From Anaerolineae bacterium (GTDB lineage: Bacteria > Chloroflexota > Anaerolineae > Promineifilales > Promineifilaceae): a DNA stretch of 60,065 nucleotides. Below are positions 16,573-25,055 of this stretch, piece by piece. How positions within the stretch are numbered: the stretch's first letter is position 1; each line of letters begins with the position of its first letter. The notes beneath the pieces are model-generated. The model was given only the letters and a program-made list of their open reading frames with translations, did no database searches and was not told where the DNA came from. The stretch spans positions 1-60,065 of the forward strand of contig JAHBVI010000032.1 in the NCBI GenBank assembly GCA_019637635.1, read 5' to 3'. The position numbers and the translations under genes are program-made.

Positions 16573-17208
16573 ATGCCCAGCAGCATTCGATTTCATCTGA
16601 TAGCGGTGTTAATTCTCATGCTCTGTGCCGCTTGCGCCCAAGCAAGCACAGAGGAAACCCCAAATGCCGCAGCCCTGGCTAATCCCGCTTCGGAAAATTG
16701 CATCCAACAGGGCGGGCAGGTGGAAATACGGGCAAATGAGGCGGGGGAGTATGGCGTGTGTGTGGGGGCCGACGGCCGTGCCTGTGACGAATGGGCGCTC
16801 TATCATGGCGTCTGTGAACAACACCGGGTGCTGCTCACCTTTTTTGATCGGCTGGCGGCGGGTGAATATGCGGCGGCGGCGGAATTGTACGGCGGCAGCT
16901 ATGACGTGCTGCAAGGCTACAACCCTACGGTTGATCCGGCAGATGTGGCCACACTCTGGCAAAACGGCTGCCAGGTGAACGGCCTGCAATGTTTGCCGGT
17001 GCGCGTGGCTAATTTCAAAGAGGATACGGCCGTTGGCGAAACCATCTTCACCGTGCAGTTCACCGCCCCGGACGGCAGCCTGTTTGCACGCGGCGCATGC
17101 TGTGGCGAGAACCAACCCACGCCGCCGGAAACCGATTTTGAATTCCGCGTTATCCAGAGCGAGGATGGCGTGTATCGGGTGCTGGACATGCCGGTTTATG
17201 TGCCTTAA
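16573..17208 (+). CDS. Putative lipoprotein with N-terminal DUF333 domain
   Basis: A 211-residue exported protein. The ATG at 16573 follows AAGGAG and starts a lipoprotein signal, LIAVLILMLCAAC, with the lipidated Cys at about 19. Next comes a DUF333 module: NPASENCIQQGG, then GVCVGADGRACDEWALYHG. The remaining 120 residues have several cysteines (CQVNGLQC, GACCGE) and a beta-rich look, resembling NTF2-like lipoprotein domains, but I do not recognise a family. DUF333 proteins are sometimes labelled hemolysins without good evidence, so I avoid that name. Confidence 0.75.
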   Translation: MPSSIRFHLIAVLILMLCAACAQASTEETPNAAALANPASENCIQQGGQVEIRANEAGEYGVCVGADGRACDEWALYHGVCEQHRVLLTFFDRLAAGEYAAAAELYGGSYDVLQGYNPTVDPADVATLWQNGCQVNGLQCLPVRVANFKEDTAVGETIFTVQFTAPDGSLFARGACCGENQPTPPETDFEFRVIQSEDGVYRVLDMPVYVP

Positions 17209-17234
17209 GAAAAAAACTTTTATGAGGAAAAGAT

Positions 17235-17939
17235 ATGAACACACAAGATAACACCGCTCTCTGGCTGCGTTGGGTAGGGGCCAATTCATTGGCCGAGGCC
17301 ATGGGGCTGGGGCTGACGTTTGCGCTGGATGTTTTGATCATCTGGCAGGTGATGGCAGCCGGCAGCGCCTGGGCCTCTCTGGTTGGCATCCTGCTGATGA
17401 GCGCGACGGGGGCTATTGAAGGTGGCGTGGTGGGCTGGCTGCAATGGCTGGTGCTGCGCCGCCCCTTCCCGCACATCGCCCGGCGGGCCTGGATCAGGGC
17501 GACCATTATCGGCGCGGTGGTGGCCTGGTTCTTGGGGTCGCTGCCCAGTACGCTGATGGATATGGGGGCGGCGGATGCGGACACGGCCGTAGCCGAACCC
17601 GCGTTGGCCATCGTGCTGCTGCTGGCGGCGGGCATGGGGTTGGTGCTGGGCCTGGTGCTGGCCTTTCCGCAATGGCGGGTGTTGCGCACGGCCGTGCCCC
17701 ACGCCTGGGTGTGGCTGCCGGCTAATGCCGCCGCCTGGGCGGTGGGGATGCCGCTCATCTTCGCCCTCATTGACCTGGCGCAGCGCAGCAGTTCTACGGC
17801 CGTCATCATCCTGACCATCTTCGTGGGACTCTTTATTACCGGCGCGGTGGTTGGCGCGGTGCATGGGCTGGCGCTGGTCTGGCTGGCACGGCCGTTGTCG
17901 GCGGCTGAGGATTTGCAAACATGGCCCTTAATTGGTTAG
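17235..17939 (+). CDS. Hypothetical integral membrane protein
   Basis: A 234-residue, very hydrophobic protein with about six predicted membrane segments and the repeated pattern ATGAIEGGVVGWLQWLVLRR and FITGAVVGAVHGLALVWLAR, suggesting an internal duplication. No catalytic or transport motif was recognised. GAGGAAAAG precedes the ATG. The next gene starts 19 bp before this one ends, so the two are cotranscribed and probably coupled. Confidence 0.7.
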   Translation: MNTQDNTALWLRWVGANSLAEAMGLGLTFALDVLIIWQVMAAGSAWASLVGILLMSATGAIEGGVVGWLQWLVLRRPFPHIARRAWIRATIIGAVVAWFLGSLPSTLMDMGAADADTAVAEPALAIVLLLAAGMGLVLGLVLAFPQWRVLRTAVPHAWVWLPANAAAWAVGMPLIFALIDLAQRSSSTAVIILTIFVGLFITGAVVGAVHGLALVWLARPLSAAEDLQTWPLIG

Positions 17940-18721
17940 ATGTTTCTTTGCTCTCCTTCAACGCCCTCCTGTTGTTCGAGCGCGTCCAGTTGAGTTGGCT
18001 GCCCGCTGCGGTTCCGGCATCAGCGTTGGCGGTAGCGTTACAGGCCAATCCGGCGGTGGAATGGTTTCTGCGCCACAAGTGCCCCGATTTGAACAATTGG
18101 CTGGATGAAGTTCAGGCACAAGAAGGCCCAAACCAGCCAGCAACGCCAGGGGAAATCCGGCAGGCTGAAGAAACCATTTTGAAGGCTGTCAATGATTGGC
18201 TCGTCTATGTGGTGGAACCGGCCCTTTATGACGCTCAGCCATTTCTCCAATGGGATTCTCGTGAATTGACGTCGCTGGTGGATTTCAGGGGCAAGACCGT
18301 GATTGACGTAGGCGCGGGCACAGGGCGGTTGGCTTTAACTGCCGCCGAAACAGCGCAGGCCGTCTTTGCCGTTGAGCCGGTGGCTAACCTGTGCCATTAT
18401 CTCAAACAGAAAGCGAGGCGGGCCGGATTCCAGAATCTTTTTGTGGTGGATGGCCTCATCACCGACATACCTTTTCCTGACGCCTTCGCCGGGGTGACGA
18501 TGGGCGGGCACGTTTTCGGTGACGAACCAGAAGCCGAGTATCAGGAATTGGCACGGGTGACAAAACCAGGAGGCTGCGTCATTTTGTGCCCGGGGAACAG
18601 CGATAGTGATAACGATATCCATCACTTCCTGGCAGCACAGGGATTTCAGTGGGCCTCCTTTTTAGAACCCGAAGACGGGATGAAACGCAAATACTGGAAA
18701 ACGATCAATAGAGGTACATGA
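17921..18721 (+). CDS. Class I SAM-dependent methyltransferase
   Basis: A 266-residue protein. A helical N-terminal 115 residues precede a Rossmann methyltransferase core with motif I VIDVGAGTGRLAL, the acidic post-I residue in VFAVEPV, and the motif II/III region YQELARVTKPGGCVIL. It should transfer a methyl group from S-adenosylmethionine; the acceptor cannot be told. It begins inside the preceding membrane-protein gene, and the next gene starts 1 bp after its stop, so it is in the middle of an operon running to at least 21.4 kb. Confidence 0.85.
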   Translation: MALNWLDVSLLSFNALLLFERVQLSWLPAAVPASALAVALQANPAVEWFLRHKCPDLNNWLDEVQAQEGPNQPATPGEIRQAEETILKAVNDWLVYVVEPALYDAQPFLQWDSRELTSLVDFRGKTVIDVGAGTGRLALTAAETAQAVFAVEPVANLCHYLKQKARRAGFQNLFVVDGLITDIPFPDAFAGVTMGGHVFGDEPEAEYQELARVTKPGGCVILCPGNSDSDNDIHHFLAAQGFQWASFLEPEDGMKRKYWKTINRGT

Positions 18722-18722
18722 C

Positions 18723-19229
18723 ATGACAATACAACTGACAACTGAACAGGTATGGCAGGCGATTCAAAAGGAGTTGTTTGCCGTAATTGGCATGGTAACG
18801 GCGCATCAGGAAGCGCGCACGGTGGGGGTGGTGTACGTGGTGCGTGACCATAAACTGTACATCGGCACGGGCACAGACACCTGGATAACGCGGCACATCG
18901 CCGCCAACCCCCACGTTTCCGTGACCATTCCCATCGCCAAACACATCCCGTTGCTGCCCTGGGTCAAGATACCGGCGGCGACCATTACCTTTTCCGGTGT
19001 GGCTCGCGTTCTGGAAGCCGCGGAAACCCCCACCGAACTGCTGCGAGCCGTGTTTCGCGGCCTGGCCGACGATGAGCAGTTCCTGGCAGACTCTTGCCTG
19101 ATTGAAGTGACACCGGTAAAAGAATTTATTACCTATGGCGTGGGCATCCCCTTGATGCAAATGCGCTACCCGGAGAAGGCGCGCGGCCGCGCCCCAGCCG
19201 ATTTTCCCACGCCAGAGCTTGAAAGATGA
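18723..19229 (+). CDS. Pyridoxamine 5'-phosphate oxidase-like split-barrel protein
   Basis: A 168-residue protein with the FMN-binding split-barrel pattern: an N-terminal helix, GVVYVVRDHKLYIGTGTDTW, HIAANPHVSVTIPI and an Arg/Lys-rich end to the barrel. This superfamily binds flavin or F420 and includes many uncharacterised reductases; the conserved catalytic residues of PdxH itself are not evident, so pdxH is not proposed. It is preceded by AGAGGTAC and overlaps the next gene by 4 bp (ATGA). The substrate is unknown. Confidence 0.75.
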   Translation: MTIQLTTEQVWQAIQKELFAVIGMVTAHQEARTVGVVYVVRDHKLYIGTGTDTWITRHIAANPHVSVTIPIAKHIPLLPWVKIPAATITFSGVARVLEAAETPTELLRAVFRGLADDEQFLADSCLIEVTPVKEFITYGVGIPLMQMRYPEKARGRAPADFPTPELER

Positions 19230-20248
19230 ACGACCAGACAGTCCTTAAAGGAGATGCCCTTTCCTGGCTGTTAGAACCGGACCCGGCAAATCCGGGGGTG
19301 CGTTATTTTGCCCTGACCGAGCTGTTGGCACGGCCGTCTGACGACCCGGAAGTCACCGCCGCCCAACAGGCCGTTATGGACAGCGGCCCCGTACCGGCCA
19401 TCCTGGCGGCGCAGACGGACGCCGGTTACTGGGTAAAACCCGGCCCTGGTTATTACCCTAAGTACCAAAGCACGGTCTGGTCACTGAGCTTCCTGGCGCA
19501 GTTGGGGGCCGACGGCCGTGACCCGCGTGTGCGGGCTGCTGGTGAATATGTGCTGGATCACGGCCGTTGCCGATATGGCGGTTTTAGCGCAGATGGTAAA
19601 GCCACCGGTCTGATTCATTGTCTTCAGGGCAACCTGGGCGCGGCGCTGATTGACCTGGGCTGGTTGGGTGACGAGCGCCTGGACGAGGCATTGGCCTGGC
19701 TGGCGCGCAGCGTCACCGGGGAGGGGATTGCACTGGCGGAAGAGAAGGACACGGCCGTGCGTTACTATCGCAGCGGCAACAGCGCCCCCGGTTTTGCTTG
19801 CAGCGCCAACAACCACCTGCCCTGCGCCTGGGGCGCGGTGAAAGCAATGTTGGCCCTGAGCAAAGTCCCGGCGGCGGCTCGCACCCCGGCCATGCAGACC
19901 GCCATTGAGACCGGCGCTGCGTTCCTGTTTTCCCATGACCCGGCGATGGCCGATTATCCGATAGGCTTCGCCGAGAAACCGAGCCGTAGTTGGTTCCAGT
20001 TTGGCTTTCCCGTATTTTACGTCACCGACGTACTGCAAAACCTGGAAGTGTTGACCCGTCTGGGTTATGGGCATGACCCCCGCCTGAAACCGGCGCTGGC
20101 GCTGCTGCTTAGTAAACAAGATGCCCAGGGACGCTGGAAGATGGAATACAGTTATAACGGCAAGACCTGGGTGGATGTGGAGCAAAAAGGCAAACCGGGC
20201 AAGTGGGTGACGCTGCGGGCGCTGCGCGTCCTCAAGAGGAGTAGTTGA
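19226..20248 (+). CDS. Alpha/alpha-toroid (prenyltransferase/squalene-cyclase-like) protein
   Basis: A 340-residue protein built of repeated helical hairpins. Recurrent stretches such as PKYQSTVWSLSFLAQLGADG, CLQGNLGAALIDLGWLGD and CAWGAVKAMLALS resemble the toroid repeats of terpene cyclases and related enzymes. I see no DxDD cyclase motif. Several Cys and His residues in the middle (GLIHCLQGN, FACSANNHLPCAWG) could bind a metal. The family occurs as an uncharacterised protein in many environmental bacteria. The start overlaps the stop of the flavin-barrel gene (ATGA). Function unknown. Confidence 0.65.
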   Translation: MNDQTVLKGDALSWLLEPDPANPGVRYFALTELLARPSDDPEVTAAQQAVMDSGPVPAILAAQTDAGYWVKPGPGYYPKYQSTVWSLSFLAQLGADGRDPRVRAAGEYVLDHGRCRYGGFSADGKATGLIHCLQGNLGAALIDLGWLGDERLDEALAWLARSVTGEGIALAEEKDTAVRYYRSGNSAPGFACSANNHLPCAWGAVKAMLALSKVPAAARTPAMQTAIETGAAFLFSHDPAMADYPIGFAEKPSRSWFQFGFPVFYVTDVLQNLEVLTRLGYGHDPRLKPALALLLSKQDAQGRWKMEYSYNGKTWVDVEQKGKPGKWVTLRALRVLKRSS

Positions 20249-20252
20249 TTAC

Positions 20253-21071
20253 ATGATTGAGTTACCAGAAGCCACTGTTCTGGCCGGGCAGATCAATCAG
20301 ACGGTGACCGGCAAACGAATCAAAAAAGTGACTGCCAACCAGTCACCTCACAAATTTGCCTGGTACACCGGCGACCCGGCTGCCTACCATGCTCGTCTGG
20401 TGGGCAAAACGATCCACGCGGCGGCTGCCAGCGCCGGTGAAGTGGAAATTCAGGTAGATGGTATGCGCCTGATCCTCGGCGCTGCCTTACGTTATTATGA
20501 TGCGGGGGAGAAACTGCCGCCTAAACATCAACTTCTGGTCGAAATTGAAGGGGGTGGGGCGTTGGTAGCCACCATTCAGATGTGGGGCTGCCTTTTTTGT
20601 GTCGGTGAAGGGGAAGAAGTTGGTTTTGCCGATTACCGTTTGGGGCGGGAACGGCCGTCGCCCCTCACCGCTGCTTTTGACCGACCTTACTTTGACGATC
20701 TGATCCGGGAAAGCAGCGGCAGCCTGTCTGCCAAGGCATTTCTGGCAACCGAACAGCGTATCCCCGGTTTGGGCAATGGCGTTCTGCAAGACATTCTCTG
20801 GACGGCCAGAATTCACCCCAAACGCAAAATGGAGACGCTATCCGGTGGGGAAACCGGGCAACTGTATCAGGCTGTTAAGACAGTCTTGCAGGCGATGGTC
20901 AACCAGGGAGGACGTGATACCGAGCGTGACCTGTACGGCCGTGTCGGGGGCTACCGCACGATCTTGAGCAAAAATACCGTCGGTACGCCTTGCCCGGTCT
21001 GTGGCACAATTATCAAAAAAGAGGCGTACCTGGGTGGCAGCATTTACTTTTGTGAAGGCTGCCAAAAATAG
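20253..21071 (+). CDS. Fpg/Nei-family DNA glycosylase-like protein, N-terminal Pro replaced by Ile
   Basis: A 272-residue relative of formamidopyrimidine-DNA glycosylase and endonuclease VIII. The helix-two-turn-helix segment RIPGLGNGVLQDILWTA and the C-terminal zinc finger (CPVCG...CEGCQ) are intact. The protein starts MIELPEA, however, so the catalytic Pro2 nucleophile of Fpg/Nei (MPELPE) is Ile, while Glu3 and Glu6 remain. Unless another residue supplies the amine, it should bind rather than cleave DNA. Related proteins with MIELPEA starts exist in other bacteria, as far as I recall. It closes the operon with a small membrane protein 10 bp downstream. Confidence 0.85.
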   Translation: MIELPEATVLAGQINQTVTGKRIKKVTANQSPHKFAWYTGDPAAYHARLVGKTIHAAAASAGEVEIQVDGMRLILGAALRYYDAGEKLPPKHQLLVEIEGGGALVATIQMWGCLFCVGEGEEVGFADYRLGRERPSPLTAAFDRPYFDDLIRESSGSLSAKAFLATEQRIPGLGNGVLQDILWTARIHPKRKMETLSGGETGQLYQAVKTVLQAMVNQGGRDTERDLYGRVGGYRTILSKNTVGTPCPVCGTIIKKEAYLGGSIYFCEGCQK

Positions 21072-21081
21072 GAGTTAGGCG

Positions 21082-21450
21082 ATGAACGAGCGCACGAAAT
21101 ATATTCTATTCTGGACGCCCAGAGTGTTGGCGATCTTATTTGCGGGTTTCATCAGCATCTTTGCCTTTGACGTGTTTGACGGAGGCTACAATTTTTGGGA
21201 AACAATCCTGGCGCTGCTGATCCATCTCATCCCGACGGCCGTTGTTCTACTTGTTTTAGCTCTATCCTGGCGTTGGGAATGGATTGGCGGCATCATGTAC
21301 CCGGTTTTGGGCATACTCTATCTGATTGCTTTTGAAGGGCAGCATTGGTCGGCCTACTTGCTGATAGCTGGCCCGCTGTTTCTGATAGGCGCGCTTTTCT
21401 GGCTCAACTGGTTGTACAGAATGGAGTTACATCCCAAAGTCGGTATGTAG
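21082..21450 (+). CDS. Small hypothetical membrane protein, four hydrophobic segments
   Basis: A 122-residue protein dominated by hydrophobic helices at about 10-30, 40-63, 70-85 and 90-110, with the conserved-looking EGQHWSAYLLIAGPLFLIG near the end. Proteins of this shape are common and uncharacterised in Chloroflexota and Firmicutes. AGGAGTTAGGCG precedes the ATG, and the gene directly follows the glycosylase-like gene. A convergent hairpin separates it from the DUF5667 gene on the other strand. Function not recognised. Confidence 0.7.
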   Translation: MNERTKYILFWTPRVLAILFAGFISIFAFDVFDGGYNFWETILALLIHLIPTAVVLLVLALSWRWEWIGGIMYPVLGILYLIAFEGQHWSAYLLIAGPLFLIGALFWLNWLYRMELHPKVGM

Positions 21451-21506
21451 AGGCGCATGAGTTTTCCTTTTAGCCCGCCCTGCTCATAGAAACTTTTCTA
21501 ACCACC

Positions 21507-21545
21507 TGCCAAAGAGCCTGTTACAAAAATACAGACTCTTTGGCA
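21507..21545. terminator. Hairpin between convergent genes
   Basis: Arms TGCCAAAGAGCCTG and CAGACTCTTTGGCA (one mismatch) around an A-rich loop, in the gap between two convergent genes. Neither side has a long T tract, so it is a plausible but imperfect terminator. Confidence 0.5.
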
Positions 21546-21608
21546 AGCAAATTAGTGATCCCTTACTCGTTATGAGGTGAGATCCCGCAGCCGACGAATG
21601 AAAGTCGC

Positions 21609-22760
21609 TTATGGGGTTGTTTTGGGATTGCCGCCGGGCTGTCCGGGGCCGGGCTGATCAGGTTGTGGGCCATATTGATGGGCATCGCCGGTGGGCTGAG
21701 GTGTGGCATTCGGGTTGCCGCCAGGTTGTCCGGGGCCGGGCTGATCAGGCTGTGGGCCATATTGATGGGCTTCCCCGGTCGGTGTACAGTCGCCGCAGTT
21801 GGGTGTGCCATCGCCAGGGCCATAAGAATGGTGTGCGCCAACCGGGGTGTTTGTGCCTTTCGGGCCGGGGGTCATTTGTGGCTGGGTGGGCGCATCATCG
21901 GGTCGGTTGTGGGTGTGGCGCTCACGGAAAAGGGCAGGGTTTTGCAGACCGGATTCCACTTCACCTAAGAATTGGCGGCAAACCATTTGAGCTTCGCTGA
22001 AACGGTTTTGTACCTGAGCCGAGGCGTTTGCCGGGACTTGAGCCAGGGTCTCGGTTTGGGACTGGAAGGCCTGTTGAGTTTGAGCCAGCAGGTTCGTTAA
22101 CGTGGCGTCATTGCTGATCTGCGCGGACGCGACCAGGGCATTTTGTAAATGTTGTTCCAGGCGCAGGACGGTAGCTGTGCCGGGGTCTTTCCCCTCGACG
22201 GCCATCGTCGTCATTTCCTCAATCCGCTCCTGGGCAAACGACAGATAAAGGTTTGCGATTGTGGTTGGGTTGCTGGTGAGAGTCAATTGAGCGTCTTCCA
22301 GGGCCAGTTTGACCGGGTAGAGGGTGGAATCGGGCAGACTGGTGGTAGACGCGGCTGCCACGCTGCCCCCAAAAACAAACAAGAACACAAAGGCAATAAC
22401 GAGTTTGGCAAAAATATGGGTCATGGTAGGTATCTCCTTTCGTGAGGTGGTTGGTGTTGATCCGAACCACCTCCGCTGTGTTGTTATCCACTTTTTAAGA
22501 CGCCCCAACCGTGTCGGAGATACGGCTTGAATTTGCCAACGGGATAATTCTGCCAAAAACGCATGACGATCCGCCATCTGCTCCTCGGCTGTGGGCATCG
22601 TCACAGGGCGCAGCATTTCCAATTCGCTCACCACGCCTAACAGCGATTGTAATGCCTCGGCCTGCTCTGGATTGCTTGTAAGCAAAGCGGGCAGGCGTTC
22701 ACCCGTTTGCTGTTTGTTGATCAGGTTATCCAGAATCTCAGCGAGATGGGAGTTTGTCAT
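21609..22760 (-). CDS. DUF5667 protein, likely sigma-factor regulator or exported stress protein
   Basis: A 383-residue protein translated from an ATG that overlaps the sigma-factor stop (ATGA). Residues 1-110 are cytoplasmic with an anti-sigma-like LPALLTSNPEQAEALQSLL; a membrane segment follows (IFAKLVIAFVFLFVFGGSVA), then the DUF5667 helices SLPDSTLYPVKLALEDAQL and LSFAQERIEEM outside. The C-terminus is a Pro/Gly/Gln-rich tail with two near-identical 29-residue repeats containing HQYGPQPDQPGPGQPGG. The likely role is an anti-sigma factor that holds the partner sigma at the membrane; the tail may face the cell wall. This role is inference from gene order. Confidence 0.8.
   Translation of the reverse strand: MTNSHLAEILDNLINKQQTGERLPALLTSNPEQAEALQSLLGVVSELEMLRPVTMPTAEEQMADRHAFLAELSRWQIQAVSPTRLGRLKKWITTQRRWFGSTPTTSRKEIPTMTHIFAKLVIAFVFLFVFGGSVAAASTTSLPDSTLYPVKLALEDAQLTLTSNPTTIANLYLSFAQERIEEMTTMAVEGKDPGTATVLRLEQHLQNALVASAQISNDATLTNLLAQTQQAFQSQTETLAQVPANASAQVQNRFSEAQMVCRQFLGEVESGLQNPALFRERHTHNRPDDAPTQPQMTPGPKGTNTPVGAHHSYGPGDGTPNCGDCTPTGEAHQYGPQPDQPGPGQPGGNPNATPQPTGDAHQYGPQPDQPGPGQPGGNPKTTP
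21625..21770 (-). repeat. 87-bp tandem repeat in the DUF5667 gene tail
   Basis: Two 59-bp blocks (21625-21683 and 21712-21770), identical but for about three bases and 87 bp apart, encode the repeated HQYGPQPDQPGPGQPGG stretch. A third, weaker trace (GEAHQYGP-like, AHHSYGPG) precedes them. Confidence 0.85.
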
Positions 22761-23311
22761 GGCAACACCTTTGTTTGCAGAGTAACCAGACTGCGCTGTA
22801 AGGCGGCCAGCGCCCGGTGCTGGAGCGATTTGACAGCCCCAACCGGTTTGTTGATCTGCGCGGCAACTTCGTCATTTGACCAGCCTTCAAGAAATTTGAG
22901 AGCGATCACTTCTTGTTGTTCTGGTGTCAGGGTATGCAAAGCCTGGCGTATTTTGCTCACCACAAAGGCATGTTCGGCCATTTGATCCGGTTCGTCTGCT
23001 GTTGCCAGATAGTCATCTGGTAATGGCAGGTGGCAGCGAAACTGCTGGCGACGGTAGTAGTCAACGACCTGGTTATGGGCAATACGATATAACCAGGCGC
23101 GTAGGCTTTGCTCCGGCCCGTGCCCCTGTTGTACGGCTTCCAGTAAATGTTTGAATACGTCGGCGGTCAGGTCACGGGCAGCTTCCACATCCCCGACACG
23201 GCGGAAGATGTAACTGTAGATGAGAGGCTGGTAGGTCTCGTAGACATCTGCCAGAGCTTTGCGATCAAAAGCCTGGACGCGCTGCAAGACGGGATCGTGC
23301 TTCTCATTCAT
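22757..23311 (-). CDS. ECF-type RNA polymerase sigma factor
   Basis: A 184-residue sigma70-family factor. Region 2 is recognisable as LADVYETYQPLIYSYIFRRV and DLTADVFKHLLEAV; region 4 as LTPEQQEVIALKFLEGWSNDEVAAQINKPVGAVKSLQHRAL. It should direct RNA polymerase to a stress regulon. The ATG at 23311 is preferred, although an in-frame GTG four codons earlier is possible; neither has a strong ribosome site. The downstream gene overlaps by 4 bp and probably encodes its membrane regulator. Confidence 0.92.
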   Translation of the reverse strand: MNEKHDPVLQRVQAFDRKALADVYETYQPLIYSYIFRRVGDVEAARDLTADVFKHLLEAVQQGHGPEQSLRAWLYRIAHNQVVDYYRRQQFRCHLPLPDDYLATADEPDQMAEHAFVVSKIRQALHTLTPEQQEVIALKFLEGWSNDEVAAQINKPVGAVKSLQHRALAALQRSLVTLQTKVLP

Positions 23312-23545
23312 TGTGGCAACCACTCATGGTGACAATCACTCATTCTCTGGAGGAAGAAGGTCAGGCTGTTTCTATGTATAGAGACGCATGAGAGGCTTAA
23401 AAGATACGGGCATTATTGTCTCAGGGCTTTCGCTTGCTGTTGTCGGTTTCCAGGCCGGGCGGCTCAGGCATGGTCGGGAACCGGCCTAAGCGGAGCGAAA
23501 GTTCTGGGTCTGAGTCGTAGACGTGCCGGCAGGTGTTTACCCCTT

Positions 23546-24733
23546 TCAAAAGAGAGGAATGTTCCCGTCTATGAGCGCTTCGCGCAGCCCGTCTAGCTGA
23601 TCCAGACAATTAGCCAACACTTCCTCAACTTCACGCCTGGCCGCCACCGGCAGCGCCTCTGCGGTGGACTGCACCACGGCCGTAACCACAAACGGCCGTG
23701 CCAGCGGCTGCCCAATCTGGCTGAGGATAAAAACCTGGGCCTGGCGCACGGCCGTTACCTGCTCCACAATGGCCCGCGCTGCGGCCAGAGCCAGCACGTT
23801 ATACAGCTTCCCCACGTGACTGATAGCATTCTTGCCCGCCGTCGCCTCCAGAGAACTGGGCCGGAACGGCGTAATCAGGCCGGTAATCCGGTTGCCGCGC
23901 CCCACGGCGCCGTCGTCCCCCTGCTCACCGCTGCTGCCGGTGAGCGTCAGGTAGACGTCCCCCGCTTCTTCGTCGTCAGCCATATTGAGCTGCACCTGCA
24001 CTTCCCCAGAGGCAAACGGCCGGGCATAGGCAGAAATGGCCTGCTGTACGGCCGTTTTCAGTGAGCGATATTGGGCCAGATTGTGTACTTCGCTGGCCAG
24101 GAAGGGAACGGCGCAGGTGAAAGCCAGGTCATCATTTAGCCGCGCCCCCATCACCTTCACGTCTTCACCAATGGGGAACTGCGCCATCATTTCCTGGTTA
24201 ATGGCCTGGCACGTCTGGTAAACGGCCGTTTCCAGACGCGAAAAAGGCCAGTGAGCCACGCCGGCGCTGGTATCGTTGGCCGTCACGTGGGCCACCGTCT
24301 GCGCCAGTTCGCCGGCGCCACGGCCGGCATAACAATCAATGACACAGTGACGGTCAGGGTCCAGATGGCGCATGGTCTGGCGCAGGTAGGTCTTGGCGGC
24401 GTTAATAGCAATGAGATCCACGGGGATGGCACGGCCGTCTGGCGTTTGCCGTGTGCCCCGTCCGGCAATTTGGATCCGAATCGGCTTGAGCATTTCGCCG
24501 CCGCCAAAATGAACATCTACTTCACCGGCCACCAGTTGCACCTTGTCAAAGTTGTGGTGCAGCAGCACGCCGCCATGTTCGCGGCACCAGCGGACATATT
24601 CCACCGCGATGCGCTCTGCTATGCCGTCACACAAAGTATCGGGATGTCCGATGCCTTTTCGCTCCACAATCTCCACCGGTTGTTCATCCGGCAGCAGCGC
24701 TGCCGTTTCCGTAACAATGATGTTCCGTTTCAT
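23546..24733 (-). CDS. mat: Archaeal-type S-adenosylmethionine synthetase
   Basis: A 395-residue methionine adenosyltransferase that makes SAM from methionine and ATP. It belongs to the archaeal AdoMet synthetase family, not bacterial MetK: signatures include [55 protein letters not shown] and [16 protein letters not shown]. Length matches the family (about 400). GTTGAGATG at the start leaves the ribosome site weak. Whether the genome also has metK cannot be judged from the window. The 320 bp upstream hold no gene and no SAM riboswitch that I can recognise. Confidence 0.93.
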   Translation of the reverse strand: MKRNIIVTETAALLPDEQPVEIVERKGIGHPDTLCDGIAERIAVEYVRWCREHGGVLLHHNFDKVQLVAGEVDVHFGGGEMLKPIRIQIAGRGTRQTPDGRAIPVDLIAINAAKTYLRQTMRHLDPDRHCVIDCYAGRGAGELAQTVAHVTANDTSAGVAHWPFSRLETAVYQTCQAINQEMMAQFPIGEDVKVMGARLNDDLAFTCAVPFLASEVHNLAQYRSLKTAVQQAISAYARPFASGEVQVQLNMADDEEAGDVYLTLTGSSGEQGDDGAVGRGNRITGLITPFRPSSLEATAGKNAISHVGKLYNVLALAAARAIVEQVTAVRQAQVFILSQIGQPLARPFVVTAVVQSTAEALPVAARREVEEVLANCLDQLDGLREALIDGNIPLF

Positions 24734-25020
24734 CTCAACTCCCTCTGGCGATAGGTGAATTCATTCCGAACACCTTCGCCTGACAGATCCATGCTCTTCC
24801 CTCTCCCAACAGGTAAGAAATACAGGCCAGGGCCTGAGCCACCACAATAGCACTCTACCTACCCCACGGGTGGGCATAGTAGTGGCGGATAGCATCAATT
24901 ACCGATGATGTTTGTCACCTTCAGTGACTTTCTTCAAAATCAGCTATGTGCTTTATCACTATCCGACTGCCTGTAAAGGTTTTATAGTCTCAACAGGAAC
25001 GGGAGAGATATTGCGATAGA
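24734..25020. other. Intergenic region between divergent mat and usp genes
   Basis: About 320 bp without a gene. It contains a GGGTAGGTAGAG-like tract and several short inverted repeats, but I could not support a SAM riboswitch, a tRNA or a strong sigma70 promoter. The last 40 bp, up to 25041, hold the palindrome listed separately. Confidence 0.5.
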
Positions 25021-25041
25021 CAGAACAATGCCATTGTTCTG
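25021..25041 (+). promoter_or_regulatory. 21-bp perfect palindrome in the usp leader
   Basis: CAGAACAATG-C-CATTGTTCTG, ten-base perfect arms around one base. It ends three bases before the GGAGGT ribosome site of the universal stress gene. It is either a repressor operator or an mRNA stem-loop next to the ribosome site. Confidence 0.65.
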
Positions 25042-25055
25042 CATGGAGGTACATT

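Noticed and set aside
16573..17208. Hemolysin annotation for the DUF333 lipoprotein
   Set aside because: DUF333 is often labelled hemolysin by transfer only; nothing in the sequence supports membrane lysis.
20253..21071. Naming the Fpg-like gene mutM
   Set aside because: The catalytic Pro2 is replaced by Ile, so the standard activity cannot be assumed.
24734..25020. Possible SAM riboswitch upstream of the SAM synthetase gene
   Set aside because: The gene context invites it, but none of the conserved SAM-I, SAM-II/V or SAM-IV core sequences could be recognised.
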